NCBI RefSeq assembly: GCF_008831545.1
Contig: NZ_CP044523.1
Coordinates: 2,356,001 to 2,420,000, forward strand
Direction of reading: 5' to 3'
Source of the DNA: Halorussus halophilus
GTDB taxonomy: Archaea; Halobacteriota; Halobacteria; Halobacteriales; Haladaptataceae
DNA: 64,000 nt
Below are positions 1 to 7,899 of this stretch, piece after piece (within the stretch, counting starts at the first letter, position 1; each line of letters opens with the position of its first letter). The translations under genes and the position numbers were made by a program. The notes beneath the pieces are model-generated. The model saw only the letters and a program-made list of their open reading frames with translations, was not told the DNA's origin and made no database searches.

Positions 1-374
1 TAGGTCGGGGCCTGCTCGCCGTGGGTGAGGTGGATGAGGTTGATAATCGCGTACGCGATGATAGCGCCAGCCCCGATTCTGGCGAGAGCGGTCCCACCGA
101 ACAGCGGCTCGAACAGTGCAGCGAGCGCCGGTTCGGCGACGATACCGACCGCGATGCTCGACGCCGTAATACCGACTTGACAGGTCGTCAGATACAGTTC
201 GAGGTCCTGTGTCATCTCCCACGCGCGTTCGAGCTTCGAGTTGCCGTCCACGAACTCGTCTTCGGTGAACTGCCGAGCGCGCGTCAACGCGAACTCGATG
301 GCGACGAAGAAGCCGTTCGCGAGGATGAGCAGTACGCCAGCGACGAGGCGGAGACCGATTTCGCCTGAGTTCAT
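1..374 (-). CDS. CNNM/DUF21 (HlyC/CorC-type) membrane protein, N-terminal part
   Basis: The reading frame starts at ATG 374 on the minus strand and runs off the left edge, so only about 124 N-terminal residues are visible. It begins MNSGEIGLRLVAGVLLI and continues ANGFFVAIEFALTRAR, the typical first membrane segment of the DUF21 domain in CorC/CNNM proteins. Hydrophobic stretches follow, with a LTTCQVGIT segment and an HLTHGEQAPT segment, as in this family. Members are linked to Mg2+/Co2+ efflux or homeostasis and usually carry CBS and CorC_HlyC domains further on; those would lie outside the window. The family call is firm; the substrate is not known. Confidence 0.85.
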   Translation of the reverse strand, partial: MNSGEIGLRLVAGVLLILANGFFVAIEFALTRARQFTEDEFVDGNSKLERAWEMTQDLELYLTTCQVGITASSIAVGIVAEPALAALFEPLFGGTALARIGAGAIIAYAIINLIHLTHGEQAPT

Positions 375-503
375 CGGTTGTACGTCGCTGTTCACTCCCG
401 AGACTTTTGTAACCGTTGACTCTGTCCATCAGTATAAATAGTAAGTTGCTGTTTCGATAAAATATAGTCGCAAATTTCTCGTTCTGACACCACCCTGTGA
501 GTG

Positions 504-512
504 TCCTTTTAT
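504..512 (+). promoter_or_regulatory. TATA-like box of the Lrp/AsnC gene
   Basis: TCCTTTTAT lies 26-34 nt before the ATG at 538. That spacing fits a leaderless haloarchaeal transcript and favours 538 over the upstream in-frame ATG at 511, which would sit inside the box. Confidence 0.5.
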
Positions 513-537
513 GAGAGGCGACCGAACATCCGCTCGA

Positions 538-1011
538 ATGGCGAGCCGAGAACTGGACTCTCTCGACAAACGAATCCTCTATACACTGCAAAGAGACGCC
601 CGACGCACCTCCTCAAGCGACGTGGCGGCGGAACTCGACGTGTCGGCGAGTACCGTTCGGAACCGCATCCAACGACTCGAAGCGGATGGCGTCATCAGAG
701 GCTACCACGCCGACGTCGATTACGGAGCGACGGGCCACCAACTGTTCACGCTCATCGTCTGTACGGCACCGATTCCGAAGCGCGAGGAGTTAGCGGCGGC
801 AGCAGCCGAGATTCCCGGCGTCGTGGAGGTTCAAGAAGTGATGACTGGCGAAGCGAACGTCCTCGTGCGAGCTATCGGCGTGAACGGCGACGACCTCACC
901 CGAATCGGCGAGGAGTTGGACGAACTCGGTCTGCGAGTCTCGGATGAAGACTTGATACGAAACACGCATCGCCGTCCGTACTCCCGATTTCGGGAGGCTA
1001 CCGACGAGTGA
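538..1011 (+). CDS. Lrp/AsnC family transcriptional regulator
   Basis: A 157-residue protein with the family's order: an N-terminal winged helix-turn-helix (about residues 4-50; SRELDSLDKRILYTLQRDAR, then SDVAAELDVSASTVRNRIQ) and a C-terminal RAM/ligand-binding alpha-beta domain (about 65-145). Lrp/AsnC proteins form dimers or octamers and sense amino acids or other small molecules. The start at 538 is chosen because a TATA-like box overlaps the earlier ATG at 511. The gene stands alone and shows no obvious operon partner, so its targets cannot be read from context. A 24-bp tandem repeat begins right after its stop codon. Confidence 0.9.
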   Translation: MASRELDSLDKRILYTLQRDARRTSSSDVAAELDVSASTVRNRIQRLEADGVIRGYHADVDYGATGHQLFTLIVCTAPIPKREELAAAAAEIPGVVEVQEVMTGEANVLVRAIGVNGDDLTRIGEELDELGLRVSDEDLIRNTHRRPYSRFREATDE

Positions 1012-1012
1012 G

Positions 1013-1081
1013 GAAGACGAGAAACTGACGAGCGAAGAGGACGAGAAACTGACGAGCGAAGAGGACGAGAAACCGACGAGC
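1013..1081 (+). repeat. 24-bp tandem direct repeat, about 2.9 units
   Basis: Units at 1013-1033 (short by 3 nt), 1034-1057 and 1058-1081 follow GAAGAGGACGAGAAACTGAC plus GAGC; the last differs by one base. The array begins two bases after the Lrp stop. Read one frame over from Lrp, it encodes an acidic EDEKLTSE repeat that stays open to about 1110. The Lrp frame itself stops at 1009-1011. Confidence 0.9.
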
Positions 1082-1178
1082 GAGAGTGAAAAAGGGGAGT
1101 GCCGTTAGATAGTAGCCGCTGGAATCGGGCTGGAAACGGCGAGAACGTCGAAGACGGAAACTCGAACGCGGGAACTTC

Positions 1179-1451
1179 TCAAACGTTCAAACTCAGTCGG
1201 ACCGTGTCGCCGGACTCCAGGTTACTGCCGGTCGAGAGCGTCTCGGCCGTATCGACGGATTCTCGAATTGCGACCGTGTCCGAGCGGAGTCGGTGACCGT
1301 CCAGCACGCCAGCGCGGACCTGCGGGCCGTGCTTGTCTGCGAGTTTCTCCACCACGTCACCCACCGTCGCGTCCTCCGACACGCCGACACGGGCTTCCCG
1401 GGTGCCAGTTCGGGCGACGAGCGTCCCCGTGAGTTTGACTGTCACGTTCAT
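1179..1451 (-). CDS. ThiS/MoaD-fold (ubiquitin-like) small protein lacking a C-terminal GG
   Basis: A 90-residue protein beginning MNVTVKLTGTLVARTGT and ending SGDTVRLSLNV, with the beta-grasp pattern of the MoaD/ThiS family (VGDVVEKLADKHG helix, then beta strands). Bona fide sulfur carriers and archaeal SAMP modifiers end in Gly-Gly; this protein ends in Val, so it cannot be adenylated at a terminal glycine in the usual way. The start at 1451 is chosen over 1478 because a purine-rich GAGGGAGAG lies just before it. The gene is convergent with the Lrp gene and divergent from the aldolase gene. Its role is unknown; it could be a non-conjugating homologue. Confidence 0.7.
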   Translation of the reverse strand: MNVTVKLTGTLVARTGTREARVGVSEDATVGDVVEKLADKHGPQVRAGVLDGHRLRSDTVAIRESVDTAETLSTGSNLESGDTVRLSLNV

Positions 1452-1521
1452 ATCTCTCCCTCTAGTCGCCGGGCACAAAAAGTTTACTCACACTCGAAAA
1501 AGAACTGCCGAGACGGAACGG

Positions 1522-1528
1522 CTTAAGG
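1522..1528 (+). promoter_or_regulatory. TATA-like box of the aldolase gene
   Basis: CTTAAGG at 24-30 nt before ATG 1552 has the spacing expected for a leaderless haloarchaeal transcript and supports that start codon. Confidence 0.5.
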
Positions 1529-1551
1529 ACGCGGCCCGTGACCATTCGCAC

Positions 1552-2505
1552 ATGCACGACGAACGCGACGGACACAGCGCATCCGACGGCGGCCACGCGC
1601 CGAAACCGGGCGCGGACGACCCTCTCGGCATGCACGGCGTGGTACCGCCGACGATTACGGCGTTCGACGAAGACGAATCGGTCGATTACGAGGCGACGGC
1701 CGCCCACGCGCGCTACGTGGCCGAAGGCGGTGCCCACGGGGTCTTCCCGCTGGGAACCAACGGCGAGTTTCCCCTGCTGACGCCCGAGGAGCGCGAGGGC
1801 GTGGTCGAGGCAGTCGTGGAAGAAATCGACGGCGACGTGCCGGTCATCGCGGGCGTCGGCGCGCCGAGTACGCGCCAGACGGTCGCACACGCCGAGCACG
1901 CCGAGTCCGTCGGCGCGGACGGCGTCGTAGTCGTCACGCCGTACTACTTCCCGCTGGACCACGACGGGGCCGTGAACCACTACCAGCGAGTCGCCGACGC
2001 GGTCGATATTCCGGTCTACGTCTACCACATCCCGAGCAAGACCGGCAACTCGCTATCGTTGGAGACCGTGGACGCGCTCGCGGACATCGACAACCTCGCC
2101 GGACTCAAGGATTCGAGCAAGGACGTGCCGTGGCTCGGACAGGCGATAGATGCGAACCCGGAACTGACCTTCCTCGCGGGGTCAGACTCGCTACTGTTCC
2201 CCGGATTAGAAGTCGGCTGTACGGGCATGGTCAGCGCCGTCGCCAACGTCTTCCCGGAACTCGTCGTAGACCTCTACGAAGCGTACGACGAGGGCGACGA
2301 AGAGCGTGCCCGCGAGTTGCAGAGCGAGGTGTACGACGTGCGCGACGCCATCAAGCGCGGGCCGTACATGGCGGGCGTGAAGACCGCCCTGAGCATTCGA
2401 GACACCGGGTTCGACCCCGGTCCGCTCCGTAGTCCGCTCCGGAAGATGGACGACGAGGACCGCGCTGCGCTTGAAGCCGACCTCGAAGCACTCGGACTGC
2501 TGTAG
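1552..2505 (+). CDS. DapA/NAL-superfamily class I aldolase, probably a 2-keto-3-deoxy-sugar-acid aldolase
   Basis: A 317-residue TIM-barrel protein of the dihydrodipicolinate synthase/N-acetylneuraminate lyase superfamily. Seen: FPLGTNGEF near residue 65 (GTxGE substrate loop), the active-site Tyr158 in YHIPS, and the Schiff-base Lys186 in GLKDSSKD. About 26 polar residues precede the core at MHGVVPPTITAF, so translation could also begin at Met27. The next metabolic gene on the same strand (2920) is an enolase-superfamily sugar-acid dehydratase. That pairing points to cleavage of 2-keto-3-deoxy-gluconate, -galactonate or the phosphorylated form (KdgA-like) rather than lysine synthesis. This assignment is inferred from family and context. 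Confidence 0.8.
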   Translation: MHDERDGHSASDGGHAPKPGADDPLGMHGVVPPTITAFDEDESVDYEATAAHARYVAEGGAHGVFPLGTNGEFPLLTPEEREGVVEAVVEEIDGDVPVIAGVGAPSTRQTVAHAEHAESVGADGVVVVTPYYFPLDHDGAVNHYQRVADAVDIPVYVYHIPSKTGNSLSLETVDALADIDNLAGLKDSSKDVPWLGQAIDANPELTFLAGSDSLLFPGLEVGCTGMVSAVANVFPELVVDLYEAYDEGDEERARELQSEVYDVRDAIKRGPYMAGVKTALSIRDTGFDPGPLRSPLRKMDDEDRAALEADLEALGLL

Positions 2506-2654
2506 TCGTTTCAATAGCGACTGTTCACTTTTAATTTACACTGTCGAACTAACAGTAGATTTATTACCGTGTGAATTGTTAGCATACATTGTCGGCGGAC
2601 GAGTGACGAGCGTCACCCGAACGTGATGCTGACCGCCCACGGGAGGAAGAGAGT

Positions 2655-2870
2655 ATGAAAATACGTAGCCTACGGAGCGTTCGGTCTCAGCTGAGACCCA
2701 ACAAACGAGTCGTCCTCGGAAGCATGACGTGGTCCATCGGTGCGGTCGGCGCCTTGAATCCGGCCAGCGCACCAGCGGCCACACCGCTCGTGGCCGCGGG
2801 CGTCTACATCACGCTCGAACCGTCGTTCGCATCGAAGCTCACGTCTCGAATCACGGTGTCCCCGTCATAA
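2655..2870 (+). CDS. Small hypothetical membrane-associated protein
   Basis: A 71-residue frame preceded by a good Shine-Dalgarno-like GGGAGGA 7-13 nt upstream. The protein is basic at the N-terminus (MKIRSLRSVRSQLRPNKR) and then has one hydrophobic region from about residue 24 to 55, so it may insert in the membrane. It sits alone between the aldolase and the dehydratase genes on the same strand. I do not recognise a family. The ribosome-binding site and amino-acid makeup support it being real, but the case is not strong. Confidence 0.5.
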   Translation: MKIRSLRSVRSQLRPNKRVVLGSMTWSIGAVGALNPASAPAATPLVAAGVYITLEPSFASKLTSRITVSPS

Positions 2871-2919
2871 TTCGACGGATACCTCCACACTTTTACTACG
2901 TGGCGAGTTAGTCGCGTGC

Positions 2920-4158
2920 ATGGGACGAAACTACGAGTCGCTTCACGACCCGAACGCCGAGTACACGATGCGGGAACTCTCCTCGGGGACGATGGGCCTC
3001 GACAACGAGCGCAACGGCCCTCGCGACCTCGAAATCACCGACGTGCAGACGACGATGGTAGATGGCAACTTCCCGTGGACCCTCGTACGGGTGTACACTG
3101 ACGCTGGCGTCGTCGGCACTGGCGAGGCGTACTGGGGTGCGGGCGTCCCCGAACTCATCGAGCGGATGACGCCGTTCCTCGTCGGCGAAAACCCGCTGGA
3201 CATCGACCGTCTCTTCGAACATCTCGTCCAGAAAATGTCCGGCGAAGGCTCCATCGAGGGCGTGACTGTCACGGCCATCGCGGGCATCGAAATCGCGCTC
3301 CACGACCTCGCGGGGAAGGTCATGGACCTGCCCGCCTACCAACTGCTCGGCGGGAAGTACCGCGACAAAGTTCGCGTCTACTGTGACTGCCACACCGAGG
3401 AAGAAGCAGACCCCGAGGCCTGTGCGGACGAAGCCGAGCGCGTGGTCGAAGAACTAGGCTACGACGCGCTCAAATTCGACCTCGACGTGCCCTCCGGCTT
3501 CGAGAAGGACCGCGCGAACCGCCACCTCCGACCGGGCGAGATTCGCCACAAGGCCGAAATCGTCGAGAAGGTCACCGAGCGCGTGAAAGACCGCGCGGAC
3601 GTGGCGTTCGACTGCCACTGGACGTTCTCGGGTGGCTCTGCGAAGCGTCTCGCCGACGCCATCGAGGAGTACGACGTGTGGTGGCTCGAAGACCCCGTGC
3701 CGCCGGAGAACTTGGAGGTGCAAGAGGAGGTCACGAAGTCCACGCTCACGCCGATTACGGTCGGCGAGAACCGATACCGAGTCACCGAAGAACGTCGCCT
3801 CATCGAGAACCAAGCCGTGGACATCATCGCGCCCGACCTGCCGAAAGTCGGCGGCATGCGCGAGACCCGGAAAATCGCCGACGTTGCGAACCAGTACTAC
3901 GTCCCGGTCGCCATGCACAACGTCTCCTCACCGGTTGCGACGATGGCCAGCGCCCACGTCGGTGCGGCGATTCCGAACTCGCTGGCGGTGGAGTACCATA
4001 GCTACGAACTCGGCTGGTGGGCAGACCTCGTGGAAGAGGACGTCATCGAAGATGGCTACATCGAGATTCCGGAAAAGCCGGGTCTCGGCGTGACCCTCGA
4101 CATGGACGTGGTCGAGGAGAACATGGTCGAAGGCGAGACGTTGTTCGACGAGGCGTAG
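2920..4158 (+). CDS. Enolase-superfamily sugar-acid dehydratase (gluconate/galactonate/xylonate dehydratase-like)
   Basis: A 412-residue mandelate racemase/muconate lactonizing enzyme family member. The metal ligands of the family are visible: Asp231 (in FDCHW), Glu257 (LEDPVPPEN) and Glu283 (GENRYRV), plus His333 in AMHNVSSP as the likely catalytic base/acid. Such enzymes remove water from aldonic acids to give 2-keto-3-deoxy acids. The length and the N-terminus (NYESLHDPNAEYTMREL) look like haloarchaeal gluconate and xylonate dehydratases. It lies 400 bp after an aldolase of the matching downstream step. A TATA-like CTTTTACT lies about 28 nt before the ATG. The exact substrate cannot be decided from sequence. 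Confidence 0.85.
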   Translation: MGRNYESLHDPNAEYTMRELSSGTMGLDNERNGPRDLEITDVQTTMVDGNFPWTLVRVYTDAGVVGTGEAYWGAGVPELIERMTPFLVGENPLDIDRLFEHLVQKMSGEGSIEGVTVTAIAGIEIALHDLAGKVMDLPAYQLLGGKYRDKVRVYCDCHTEEEADPEACADEAERVVEELGYDALKFDLDVPSGFEKDRANRHLRPGEIRHKAEIVEKVTERVKDRADVAFDCHWTFSGGSAKRLADAIEEYDVWWLEDPVPPENLEVQEEVTKSTLTPITVGENRYRVTEERRLIENQAVDIIAPDLPKVGGMRETRKIADVANQYYVPVAMHNVSSPVATMASAHVGAAIPNSLAVEYHSYELGWWADLVEEDVIEDGYIEIPEKPGLGVTLDMDVVEENMVEGETLFDEA

Positions 4159-4245
4159 TCGGGGCGAATCGGCGAATCTTCGACTCCGTGAACTGATTTT
4201 TCGCTGCCGTACTTTTACCACGCTCGCCGTTGCAGGAGTGTCGTC

Positions 4246-4275
4246 TGCGAGTTCGCGGCGCGCCGCGAACTCGCA
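4246..4275. promoter_or_regulatory. 30-bp perfect palindrome upstream of MFS transporter
   Basis: The 15-bp half TGCGAGTTCGCGGCG is followed at once by its exact reverse complement, with no loop. It ends 13 nt before the ATG at 4289 and lies inside the predicted leader. It could be an operator for a dimeric regulator, or a strong RNA hairpin hiding the start region. There is no sign of a T-run expected of a terminator. Confidence 0.85.
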
Positions 4276-4288
4276 CGCTCGGGAAATC

Positions 4289-5548
4289 ATGACTACTGCC
4301 ACCCGCACACCCGACGCCGTCCCGTGGGGGTCCCGCACCGTCCGCGTCGTCTTGGCCAGCACCGCGCTCGCACCGCTCGGGGTGCCACTCATCGCGCCCG
4401 CGCTCCCCGTCGTCAGAGACACCTTTGGACTCACAGTCGCTCGCGTGAGTCTGCTGGTCTCGCTGTACTTCGTCACCGGCATCGTCCTCTCGCCGTTCAT
4501 CGGCCTGCTCGCGGACAGGGTGGGCCGCAGACGAGTGCTTGTCTCGTCGCTACTCATTTTCAGTCTCGCCGGGGGAGCGATGGCACTCGCGTCGAACTTC
4601 GGAACCGTCCTCGCCATCCGAATCGTGCAGGGCACTGCGGCGGCGGGCATCTTCATCACCACCGTGACGCTCATCGGGGACGCGTTCGAGGGCGTCCAGC
4701 GCAACGCAGTACTGGGAGTGAACACGGCAGTACTGGCGGCGGGGGCCGCGGTCTTCCCTCTCGTAGGCGGGTACCTCGTCACGTTCGGCTGGAACGTTCC
4801 GTTCTTCGCGTATCTCGCCGGACTACCGGTCGCGCTGTTCGCACACCTGCGTTTGGAGGAGTCGCGGACAGAACGGAATGGAGGGACTGTGAGTGGCGAA
4901 ACCGGAACGGGCGGCGCGGACAGAGCGACTCGCACGGGCGTCGCAGTTCGCGGGAGCCTCGGCTATCTCCAGCGAGTCCTCAGAACAGTCGCCACTCGGA
5001 GCGCAGTCGTCCCGTACGGCACGGCGTTCCTGACCGAACTGCTCGCGTTCGGCGCGGTGTTCACCATACTGCCGTTCCTCTTCGAAGGAACCTACGGCCT
5101 CTCGCCACTGTTCATCGGAGCCGTGATTACCGTGACCGAGGTGGTCTCCTCTCTCGTCGCCGCCGCGAACGGTCGCCTTGCTCGGCGATTCTCGGACGCG
5201 CAACTCATCACGTTCGGCTACGCCTGTTACGGCGTCGGGATGGTGCTGGCGTGGCTGACCACCGCCGTCCCGGTCATCGTCGCTGGCGTCGTGGTGTTCG
5301 GGGCCGGAATCGGGCTGACGATGCCCTCCGTCGATGCCCTACTGAGTGGTCTCGTCCGGCAGGAGTACCGCGCCGGTGCGTTCAGCCTCCGGAACAGCAC
5401 GACGTTTCTGGGGCGCGCGACCGGACCGATTCTCTTCGCGGGAGTCGCCACCCAGACGGGGTATCGGCCACTGTTGCTGGCGACAGGAGTCGTTGGCTTT
5501 CTCGGGGTAGTAGGGAGTCTAACACTGAGTCGGACGACAAACGACTGA
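4289..5548 (+). CDS. MFS transporter (drug/metabolite efflux type)
   Basis: A 419-residue polytopic membrane protein with about 12 hydrophobic segments. The MFS signature after TM2 is clear (GLLADRVGRRRVLV), and a LARRFSD loop appears at the equivalent place in the second half. The N-terminal half has APALPVVRDTFGL, typical of DHA1-like exporters. A hydrophilic loop near residues 190-225 separates the halves. The start at 4289 follows a 30-bp palindrome and replaces an earlier in-frame ATG at 4238 that would read through the palindrome. The substrate is unknown. Its stop is 9 bp from that of the convergent membrane-protein gene. Confidence 0.88.
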   Translation: MTTATRTPDAVPWGSRTVRVVLASTALAPLGVPLIAPALPVVRDTFGLTVARVSLLVSLYFVTGIVLSPFIGLLADRVGRRRVLVSSLLIFSLAGGAMALASNFGTVLAIRIVQGTAAAGIFITTVTLIGDAFEGVQRNAVLGVNTAVLAAGAAVFPLVGGYLVTFGWNVPFFAYLAGLPVALFAHLRLEESRTERNGGTVSGETGTGGADRATRTGVAVRGSLGYLQRVLRTVATRSAVVPYGTAFLTELLAFGAVFTILPFLFEGTYGLSPLFIGAVITVTEVVSSLVAAANGRLARRFSDAQLITFGYACYGVGMVLAWLTTAVPVIVAGVVVFGAGIGLTMPSVDALLSGLVRQEYRAGAFSLRNSTTFLGRATGPILFAGVATQTGYRPLLLATGVVGFLGVVGSLTLSRTTND

Positions 5549-5557
5549 GCGACCGCG

Positions 5558-6160
5558 TCAGCCCACCGTCGGGTCTACCCTCCGGCCGACCCATAACAGA
5601 CTCCCAATCAGTAGCACCACCGCGACTGGCAAGAGCCACTGAAAGGCAGTTAACAGCGTGCTGGAGGCCTGGATTCCGAAGATGACGAGGATAATCGGAC
5701 CACAGCAAGCGCTGCCAGACAGGAGTGCAGGGATTCCCGCCAGCAGTCCAGACGACGCTTCTGAAGCACTCAATCCGCACGCCTTCGGCTGTCGCCACGC
5801 GAGATACGTCACCGCCAAATTGAGACCGACGAGTACGGCGAGACCCATACCGAGCAGGGTGTTCAGCGAGACCAGATAGGTGCCGACGCCGAAGCTAACC
5901 TGCGCGACCGGTTCGAACGACAGCGGACCGAGCGACTGCTGGAAGAACCGACCCAGCGGGTCCGAGACGACGAGAATCCCCACGTCGCCGTCGCCGGGAG
6001 CGAGGTGGCCGACAGCGTAGAGGTACGCCAGCAGATACGCGAGCGCGACTCCGAGGAAGACAGCGAGTCCGTCGCGGCGGCGAAGCGTCGAGCGAACGGC
6101 GAAGCCAGTTCGGGAGACTGTCTCTCCGACGCCGACGCGGGTAGTCGTTTCAGTTGCCAT
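5558..6160 (-). CDS. Polytopic membrane protein with ACCGP motif, partner of DUF3179 protein
   Basis: A 200-residue protein with about five hydrophobic segments. The feature that stands out is a GLLAGIPALLSGSACCGP stretch near residue 145, a Cys-Cys pair at the mouth of a membrane helix, and a second Cys in KACGLSASEAS. Adjacent cysteines in a helix resemble metal- or thiol-handling membrane proteins such as MerT, but overall similarity is not enough to name it. The gene starts 13 nt after the stop of the DUF3179 lipoprotein gene on the same strand, so the two are probably co-transcribed. Start MATETT at 6160 is chosen because upstream codons overlap the preceding gene. Confidence 0.7.
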   Translation of the reverse strand: MATETTTRVGVGETVSRTGFAVRSTLRRRDGLAVFLGVALAYLLAYLYAVGHLAPGDGDVGILVVSDPLGRFFQQSLGPLSFEPVAQVSFGVGTYLVSLNTLLGMGLAVLVGLNLAVTYLAWRQPKACGLSASEASSGLLAGIPALLSGSACCGPIILVIFGIQASSTLLTAFQWLLPVAVVLLIGSLLWVGRRVDPTVG

Positions 6161-6173
6161 CAGTGGACCACCA

Positions 6174-7283
6174 CTATTTGACCACCGCCGTACTCGGATA
6201 GAAGCCAGACCACGCGAACCACATGGCGTCGAAGGCATAGAGAGATTCCAGCGGCAACTCCGCGGGCGCGTGAGTCTCGCCGTCGAGAGTCACCTCGCCG
6301 TCCTGCACCTCGACAGACGCCTCCGCTCCGTTCCGGTAGACGTAGCCAATGTCGAGTGCTGGGTCGTACACCGCGAGGTAGGAATTTCCCCCGAGTTTGG
6401 TCTGGAGAACGCCCTGCTCGCTGAGCGCCGACTTGTCGAACGCGACTCGGCCGTCCTCGGTTCGCGCGCCTAGCACGACGTGTTTGGCCGGGAAGCGGTC
6501 GTCCGTCGCCAGCGCGGGGAACAGCGTCGAGTCGCGGACGTAGTAGCCGCCGCGGTCGGGGACGTAGGAGCCGTAGGGGTCCTGCCCGTAGTTTCGGAGC
6601 GAGCCAGTCTCCTCGTTGAGGACCTTCGTGTCGGGGTGGGTCGCCTTCCAGTCGGCCCAGCGGGTCCAGACGAGGCGGAACTCTTGGAGCGACTGGCCTT
6701 CGAACTCGCCGGAGATTGCGGTGCCGAGAATCTGGGGCCACCGACTGTCGGTCTCGCGGTCGTACATCACGAGGTTGTTGTTGAGCAACTTCCCGGAGAC
6801 GCCGAAGGTCGTCTCGCCGCGCCGGAACCCCATCGCGGTGCCGGTCAGTGGGCAGTACGAGACGGTGACTGGTTCGCCGCCGACCACGTCGTTGGCGATT
6901 TCGTGCCAGACCAGAATCTTCTGTGGGTACGCCTTGACCTCGCCGTTGCGCACCAGTCCGAACACCACGTCGCGGTCGTCCAGTTCCGAGTCCGCTTCCG
7001 CTCGGGTCCAGAACTCAGGGTCGTCGATAGAGGGGATACCGTCCTTCGGTGGCCCGCCGGAGAGGACTTCATTCCGAAGTTTCTCGAACTCGTACTCTAC
7101 GGGGAGCGAGTCAGTAGCGAGTGGGAGACCACTGACTGGCGTGCCGCGAGCCGTCGTTCTCGTGGCTGTACTCTCCGCTGAGTCGTCTTGGCCGCCTGCG
7201 ACCGAACCGGGACTCCTGCCAGCACAACCGGCGAGCGAGACGCCCGCCGCCAGCAGGAGGCTCCGTCGAGTGATGGATTCCAT
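6174..7283 (-). CDS. DUF3179 domain Tat-exported lipoprotein
   Basis: A 369-residue protein. The N-terminus has a twin-arginine motif (TRRSLLLAAGVSLAGC) with a lipobox Cys near residue 20, so it is exported folded and lipid-anchored. The rest matches the DUF3179 family: EVKAYPQKILVWHEIANDVV and VTVSYCPLTGTAMGF with a conserved Cys, then LYGSYVPDRGG-like and MWFAW segments. The biochemical role of DUF3179 proteins is unknown; the conserved YCPLTGT suggests a metal or redox site. It is followed by a small membrane protein with a Cys pair. The start MESITRR at 7283 puts the Tat signal at the N-terminus; an upstream ATG would add 11 residues. Confidence 0.85.
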   Translation of the reverse strand: MESITRRSLLLAAGVSLAGCAGRSPGSVAGGQDDSAESTATRTTARGTPVSGLPLATDSLPVEYEFEKLRNEVLSGGPPKDGIPSIDDPEFWTRAEADSELDDRDVVFGLVRNGEVKAYPQKILVWHEIANDVVGGEPVTVSYCPLTGTAMGFRRGETTFGVSGKLLNNNLVMYDRETDSRWPQILGTAISGEFEGQSLQEFRLVWTRWADWKATHPDTKVLNEETGSLRNYGQDPYGSYVPDRGGYYVRDSTLFPALATDDRFPAKHVVLGARTEDGRVAFDKSALSEQGVLQTKLGGNSYLAVYDPALDIGYVYRNGAEASVEVQDGEVTLDGETHAPAELPLESLYAFDAMWFAWSGFYPSTAVVK

Positions 7284-7428
7284 GTCGCGGGGTAGGTCGT
7301 GTGAAAAGGTAGCCATTCTCTGGGTGTGCGCGGAAACTGCACAGGCGGCGCGTGATCGGCGACGTAAGTTGTATCGACGCCAACTATTTCGAAACTGCTA
7401 TGCCGGCTAATTTTGATTTTCGAGTTCC

Positions 7429-7890
7429 ATGCAACGCGAGGACATCACACCGAAAGCCATCTGCGTCGTGCGAGACCGCGGGTCGATTCTCGTCAACGAA
7501 GTACGGGACCCTAGCAGGGACGAAGTCGGCTATCGACCGCTCGGTGGCCACGTCGAGTTCGGCGAGTACACCGACGAGACTGTCGTGCGCGAGTTCCGCG
7601 AGGAGTTAGACGCCGAAGTGACGAATCTGCGACGACTGGGGGTCGTGGAAAATCAGTTCGAGTGGGACGGCGAGCCATTTCACGAACTGATTGCGGTCTA
7701 CGACGGAGTCTTCGAAGACGAGTCGCTGTACGACCAGGAGCGGATTGATGCGTACGAACCAGAGTTCGACGAGTCGTTCGAAGCGGTGTGGAAGCCGATT
7801 TCGGACTTCGAGGGAGAAGACGCGCCACCGCTGTTTCCGGAGGGATTGTTGGGGATGTTACGCGGGGGAACGCTGGTCGGGCGTCAGTAG
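7429..7890 (+). CDS. Nudix hydrolase
   Basis: A 153-residue protein with a full Nudix box: GGHVEFGEYTDETVVREF followed by REELDAEV, carrying the catalytic REExE-type glutamates that bind Mg2+. Nudix enzymes hydrolyse nucleoside diphosphates linked to another group. The box's last position is Asp rather than the usual Gly. The C-terminal half (ESFEAVWKPISDFEGEDAPPLFPEGL) resembles haloarchaeal Nudix proteins of unknown substrate. The gene is convergent with msrA, 9 bp apart. Confidence 0.88.
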   Translation: MQREDITPKAICVVRDRGSILVNEVRDPSRDEVGYRPLGGHVEFGEYTDETVVREFREELDAEVTNLRRLGVVENQFEWDGEPFHELIAVYDGVFEDESLYDQERIDAYEPEFDESFEAVWKPISDFEGEDAPPLFPEGLLGMLRGGTLVGRQ

Positions 7891-7899
7891 CGGGTGAGG

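Noticed and set aside
1009-1110. Programmed frameshift extending the Lrp protein into the acidic repeat
   Set aside because: There is no slippery heptamer or pseudoknot at the stop. Kept only as a finding about the repeat itself.
4246-4275. The palindrome as a terminator of the dehydratase gene
   Set aside because: It lies about 90 bp after that stop, has no following T-run and sits close to the MFS start codon, so an operator or leader hairpin is a better reading.
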